From an uncultured delta proteobacterium (lineage in GTDB: Bacteria > Myxococcota_A > Bradymonadia > REDH01): DNA of 7,848 nt. Positions within the stretch are counted from its first letter, which is position 1. Each line of letters opens with the position of its first letter. The notes under the pieces were generated by a model. The model saw only the letters and a program-made list of their open reading frames with translations, searched no databases and was not told the origin of the DNA. Below, one piece after another: positions 5,488-7,848 of this stretch. Location: NCBI GenBank assembly GCA_903912275.1, contig CAIWGR010000244.1, positions 1 through 7,848 of the forward strand, read 5' to 3'. Made by a program: the position numbers and the translations under genes.

Positions 5488-7176
5488 CTACTCGCCGGTG
5501 ACCTTGGCGAGCGCCGCAGCGAGCGGGCTCATGCTCATGTCGGCGTCGGCGTAGGACTTGGGCGTCTCGGCTTCGGCCTTGGCTGCGACGGCCTTGATGG
5601 AGAGGTCGAGGCGGCGGCGCAGGGCCTCCGACTTGATGACCATGCACTCCACCTCCTGTCCGATGCGGAGTGCGCTGCGGATGCTGTCGACGCGGTCGAG
5701 GCTGACCTCGGAGATGTGCATGCGGCCCTCGAGGTCGGGAGCGATGCGAAGGTAGGCTGCGTCCTTGTCGAAGCGGGTGACGGTGGCCTTGAGGAGGGTA
5801 CCAACCTGCGTGAGGTTGCCGGCCTCGATCCAGGGGTCTGCGGAGACCTGCTTGAGGCCCAGCTTTAGGCGCCGTGCGGCGAGGTCGACGGAGAGGACGC
5901 GGACCTCGAGGCTATCGCCAATCTTGAAGGGGGCGACATCGGTCGGGCGGTCGGGACGGGCGGTCCAGGAGAGGTCGGAGATGTGGCAGAGGCCTTCGAG
6001 ACCCTCCTGCAACTTCACGAAGAGTCCGTAGTCTTCGATGCGTGAGATGGTGCCGGTAACGAGCGCGCCTTCGGCGACGCTGTCGCCGAAGGAGGCGAGC
6101 GGGTCTGCGGAGGTCTGCTTGATCGAGAGCTTCACCCGGCGTGCGCCTGCATCGACGGAGAGGACCTTCACCTGGACCGACTGGCCCTCGGTGAGCTCGT
6201 CGGCCGGGTGCTGGAGGCGCTTGCCCCAGGCGATCTCCGAGACGTGGACACTGCCTTCGACGCCGTCCTCAAGCGCGATGAAGGCGAAGATGTCGGAGAA
6301 GCGGGAGACGGTGCCCGAGAGGATGGCGCCGGTCTCGAAGCCTGCGAGCTTCTCGCGTGCTCCGGTCTCGAGAAGCGACTTGCGGCTGATGGAGACCTTG
6401 CCCTTCTCCATATCGACCGCGCGGACGACGGCTTCGATGTGGTCGCCGACGCGGAGGAGGCTGTTGAGGTCTTCCACATGCTCGAGCGAGGCATCGGAGA
6501 TGTGAAGGAGCGCGTCGACACCGCCGATGTCGACGAAGGCGCCGAAGGCGACGATGGAGCGGACGACGCCGGAGACGGGCGTGCCTTCGGAGAGCGAGGC
6601 GAGGATGGCGGCGCGGTCTGCGGAGCGGTCGGCGTCGGCGAAGCGGCGGCGCGAGATCATGATCTGGGCGCGCTCGGGGTCGAACTCGGTGACCTCGAAG
6701 CGGAAGGTGCGTCCGACGGCCTCGTGGGCGGCCTCGTTGCGGATGCCGGACTCGCGGTAGGGGAGCAGGAGGCGCGTACCTTCAGCCTCGATGCCGAAGC
6801 CGCCGCGGAGGACAATCTGCACGGTTCCCTCGAGCTCGGCGTGGCTGCTGGCGCGCGCTGCCCAGCGGTCGAAGGCCGCGATGGATTGCGCCTTGGCGAT
6901 GGAGAGGCTGGCGCCGGCGCTGCTCAGGGTCTCGATGACGGCACCTACACGATCGCCAACCGCCGGGAGGCTGTGGCCGGGCGCGGAGCCCTCGCCGATG
7001 GTGCAGGTTGCGCTGAGGCCGCTGTCGAGCGTGAGGACGAGCCCGGTCTCGGCGATCGCTGTCACGGTGGCCTGCACGAGGTCGCCCGCGCCGAGAGAGG
7101 CTACGGGAGCCTCGAGCGGTGCACCGATGAGGGCACTGAGGTCTGCGTCGAGGAGGGAGAGGGCTTGCTCAGACAT
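5488..7176 (-). CDS. Six-S1-domain RNA-binding protein, ribosomal protein S1 (RpsA) family
   Basis: 562 residues from ATG 7176, near the length of ribosomal protein S1 (E. coli about 557). Six S1 (OB-fold) domains are visible at about 31-96, 111-177, 198-267, 281-354, 369-443 and 457-529. Domains 3-5 are the most typical, with FGAFVDIGGVDALLHISD, EGSVHVSEIAW and YGLFVKLQEGLEGLCHISDLSW plus the linkers SIKQTSADPL and GLKQVSADPW. Domain order, linkers and the C-terminal ALAKVTGE parallel E. coli S1, where domains 1-2 hold the protein on the 30S subunit and 3-6 bind mRNA. Domains 1 and 2 here are weaker and Ala-rich (domain 2 keeps LRGGFGIEAEG and the ISRRR end). So it is either the genuine S1 of a divergent lineage or a paralogue; I leave the symbol blank. 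Its neighbours are not the usual cmk or ihfB. Domain repetition shows in the DNA too (GGGTCTGCGGAG at 5834 and 6101). Confidence 0.88.
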   Translation of the reverse strand: MSEQALSLLDADLSALIGAPLEAPVASLGAGDLVQATVTAIAETGLVLTLDSGLSATCTIGEGSAPGHSLPAVGDRVGAVIETLSSAGASLSIAKAQSIAAFDRWAARASSHAELEGTVQIVLRGGFGIEAEGTRLLLPYRESGIRNEAAHEAVGRTFRFEVTEFDPERAQIMISRRRFADADRSADRAAILASLSEGTPVSGVVRSIVAFGAFVDIGGVDALLHISDASLEHVEDLNSLLRVGDHIEAVVRAVDMEKGKVSISRKSLLETGAREKLAGFETGAILSGTVSRFSDIFAFIALEDGVEGSVHVSEIAWGKRLQHPADELTEGQSVQVKVLSVDAGARRVKLSIKQTSADPLASFGDSVAEGALVTGTISRIEDYGLFVKLQEGLEGLCHISDLSWTARPDRPTDVAPFKIGDSLEVRVLSVDLAARRLKLGLKQVSADPWIEAGNLTQVGTLLKATVTRFDKDAAYLRIAPDLEGRMHISEVSLDRVDSIRSALRIGQEVECMVIKSEALRRRLDLSIKAVAAKAEAETPKSYADADMSMSPLAAALAKVTGE

Positions 7177-7216
7177 ATGTCACCACGAGGTTGTTGGCCG
7201 CATGCGCGGGCGCGTG

Positions 7217-7245
7217 TTCATCGCAAGGTCGGCGCGCGCCGTCAA
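7217..7245 (-). promoter_or_regulatory. Candidate sigma70-type promoter of the S1 gene
   Basis: On the minus strand, TTGACG (complement of 7240-7245, 5/6 match to the -35 box) is followed after exactly 17 nt by GATGAA (complement of 7217-7222, 3/6 match to the -10 box), preceded by an extended TGC. Start of transcription would be near 7210, giving a leader of about 34 nt before ATG 7176. The spacer contains the 10-bp palindrome GGCGCGCGCC (7231-7240), which touches the -35 box. A GGTGA just before the ATG is the likely ribosome binding site. Confidence 0.5.
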
Positions 7246-7328
7246 CCGTTGCGGGCAGCATTGGCGGGCGGTGGCGTGCGGAAAGCGGCGATCGTTTCGG
7301 GCTTGCACTGCATGTGGAAGCCGCGAAG

Positions 7329-7848
7329 ATGTTGGTCATGCGAAGTCGTTCCGGATCCATCCTGCTCGTTGCTGTTGCTGCGGTGGCGTCTGCCGCTTGC
7401 GAAGAGGAGGCCGCGCCGATCTCCGAGGAGGCGTCGCGGTCTGTGGCAGCAGTGTGTGAGCGGTGGCTTACGGTAGAGCGTGGCGGTGATGGCGCCGCGG
7501 CCGGGCTCGGCGTTCCGGACCTCTGCGATGAAGTGCCGACCGACGCTGCGGAGGTGTCGGCGGCGCTGATGCGGCTCAATGCGTCGCGGTGGCTTGCCGG
7601 CGTCGCGGAGGTCGGGACGCTGGCGGCGCACCAGCGCCTCGCGGAACAGGTGGCGCTGATGATGGGGCGGAGCCGGAGCGTGGCGCCGGTGCCGGAGCGG
7701 AGTTGGGCCTGCTACACCGAAGAGACGGGCACGGCCTACCGTTGGACGAGCCATGCGCTGGGCGTGACGAGCGTCTCGCAGGCGGTCTCGTTGTTCGTGG
7801 ATGCTCCCGACGATGCAACGCTGGCGAATCGGATGTGGATGCTCGACC
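7329..7848 (+). CDS. Putative lipoprotein, possibly CAP/SCP-related, 3'-truncated by window edge
   Basis: The frame is open from ATG 7329 to the window end (173 codons), and the gene is cut. GGAAG lies 8 nt upstream (7316-7320); a second in-frame ATG at 7338 is equally usable. The N-terminus has MRSRSGS, a hydrophobic run ILLVAVAAVASAA and Cys24 followed by acidic CEEE. This looks like a lipoprotein, although Ser at -3 is a weak lipobox and signal peptidase I cleavage is possible. Further cysteines are at 43, 66 and 128. Residues about 80-112 (ALMRLNASRWLAGVAEVGTL to EQVALMM) resemble the first helices of bacterial CAP-domain proteins. The segment 140-173, with SVSQAVSLFVD and NRMWMLD, resembles the later GHRRW-type motif with its His replaced by Asn. 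This CAP assignment is tentative. It is divergent from the S1 gene. Base composition, lipidation signal and third-position G/C bias support a real gene. Confidence 0.7.
   Translation, partial: MLVMRSRSGSILLVAVAAVASAACEEEAAPISEEASRSVAAVCERWLTVERGGDGAAAGLGVPDLCDEVPTDAAEVSAALMRLNASRWLAGVAEVGTLAAHQRLAEQVALMMGRSRSVAPVPERSWACYTEETGTAYRWTSHALGVTSVSQAVSLFVDAPDDATLANRMWMLD

Noticed and set aside
6208..7476. A 422-codon plus-strand frame opposite the S1 gene
   Set aside because: Mostly Asp/Glu/Gly/Ala low complexity. The minus strand encodes six recognisable S1 domains over the same bases.
7169..7579. A 136-codon minus-strand frame upstream of the S1 gene
   Set aside because: Ser/Ala/Thr-rich with no motif. 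It lies over the S1 promoter and opposite a plus-strand frame with a lipoprotein signal.

Overview
The window is GC-rich, with codons ending mostly in G or C, and several genes start at GTG. It carries two N-terminally lipidated proteins, one with a Asp-Thr-rich low-complexity linker after the lipid anchor, a LysM-linked murein endopeptidase, stand-alone cyclic-nucleotide-binding-domain proteins and a MiaE-type tRNA hydroxylase. Together these point to a Gram-negative bacterium of the former Deltaproteobacteria (Myxococcota or Bradymonadota-like). That placement is inference; no marker gene in the window fixes it.

Layout. (1) 1-1896, plus strand: the 3' part of a LysM/M74 murein endopeptidase gene, followed 1 nt later by an outer-membrane-type lipoprotein of unknown fold. 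(2) 1893-3084, minus strand: two tandem paralogous single-domain cyclic-nucleotide-binding proteins without a DNA-binding domain. The second ends tail-to-tail with the lipoprotein gene in a shared CTAG. (3) 3085-3233: divergent control region with a 23-bp dyad. (4) 3234-5392, plus strand: an unrecognised exported protein with two similar halves, miaE 1 nt downstream (very probably coupled), then after 97 bp a TetR-family repressor with a candidate operator dyad in front. (5) 5393-5487: convergent spacer. (6) 5488-7176, minus strand: a six-S1-domain protein of the ribosomal protein S1 family with a plausible sigma70-type promoter. (7) 7329 to the window end, plus strand: the 5' part of a lipoprotein with a weak resemblance to CAP/SCP-domain proteins.

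Functional themes are the cell envelope (murein endopeptidase, two lipoproteins, one exported protein), RNA and translation (MiaE modifies tRNA position 37; the S1 protein binds mRNA) and small-ligand sensing (two CNBD proteins, one TetR regulator). The genes do not form one obvious pathway. I see no mobile element, CRISPR array, tRNA or rRNA, and nothing that amounts to a clearly new system. The most unusual items are the tandem CNBD pair, with a Glu-to-Gln change in one phosphate-binding cassette, and the tight linkage of miaE to an uncharacterised exported protein.
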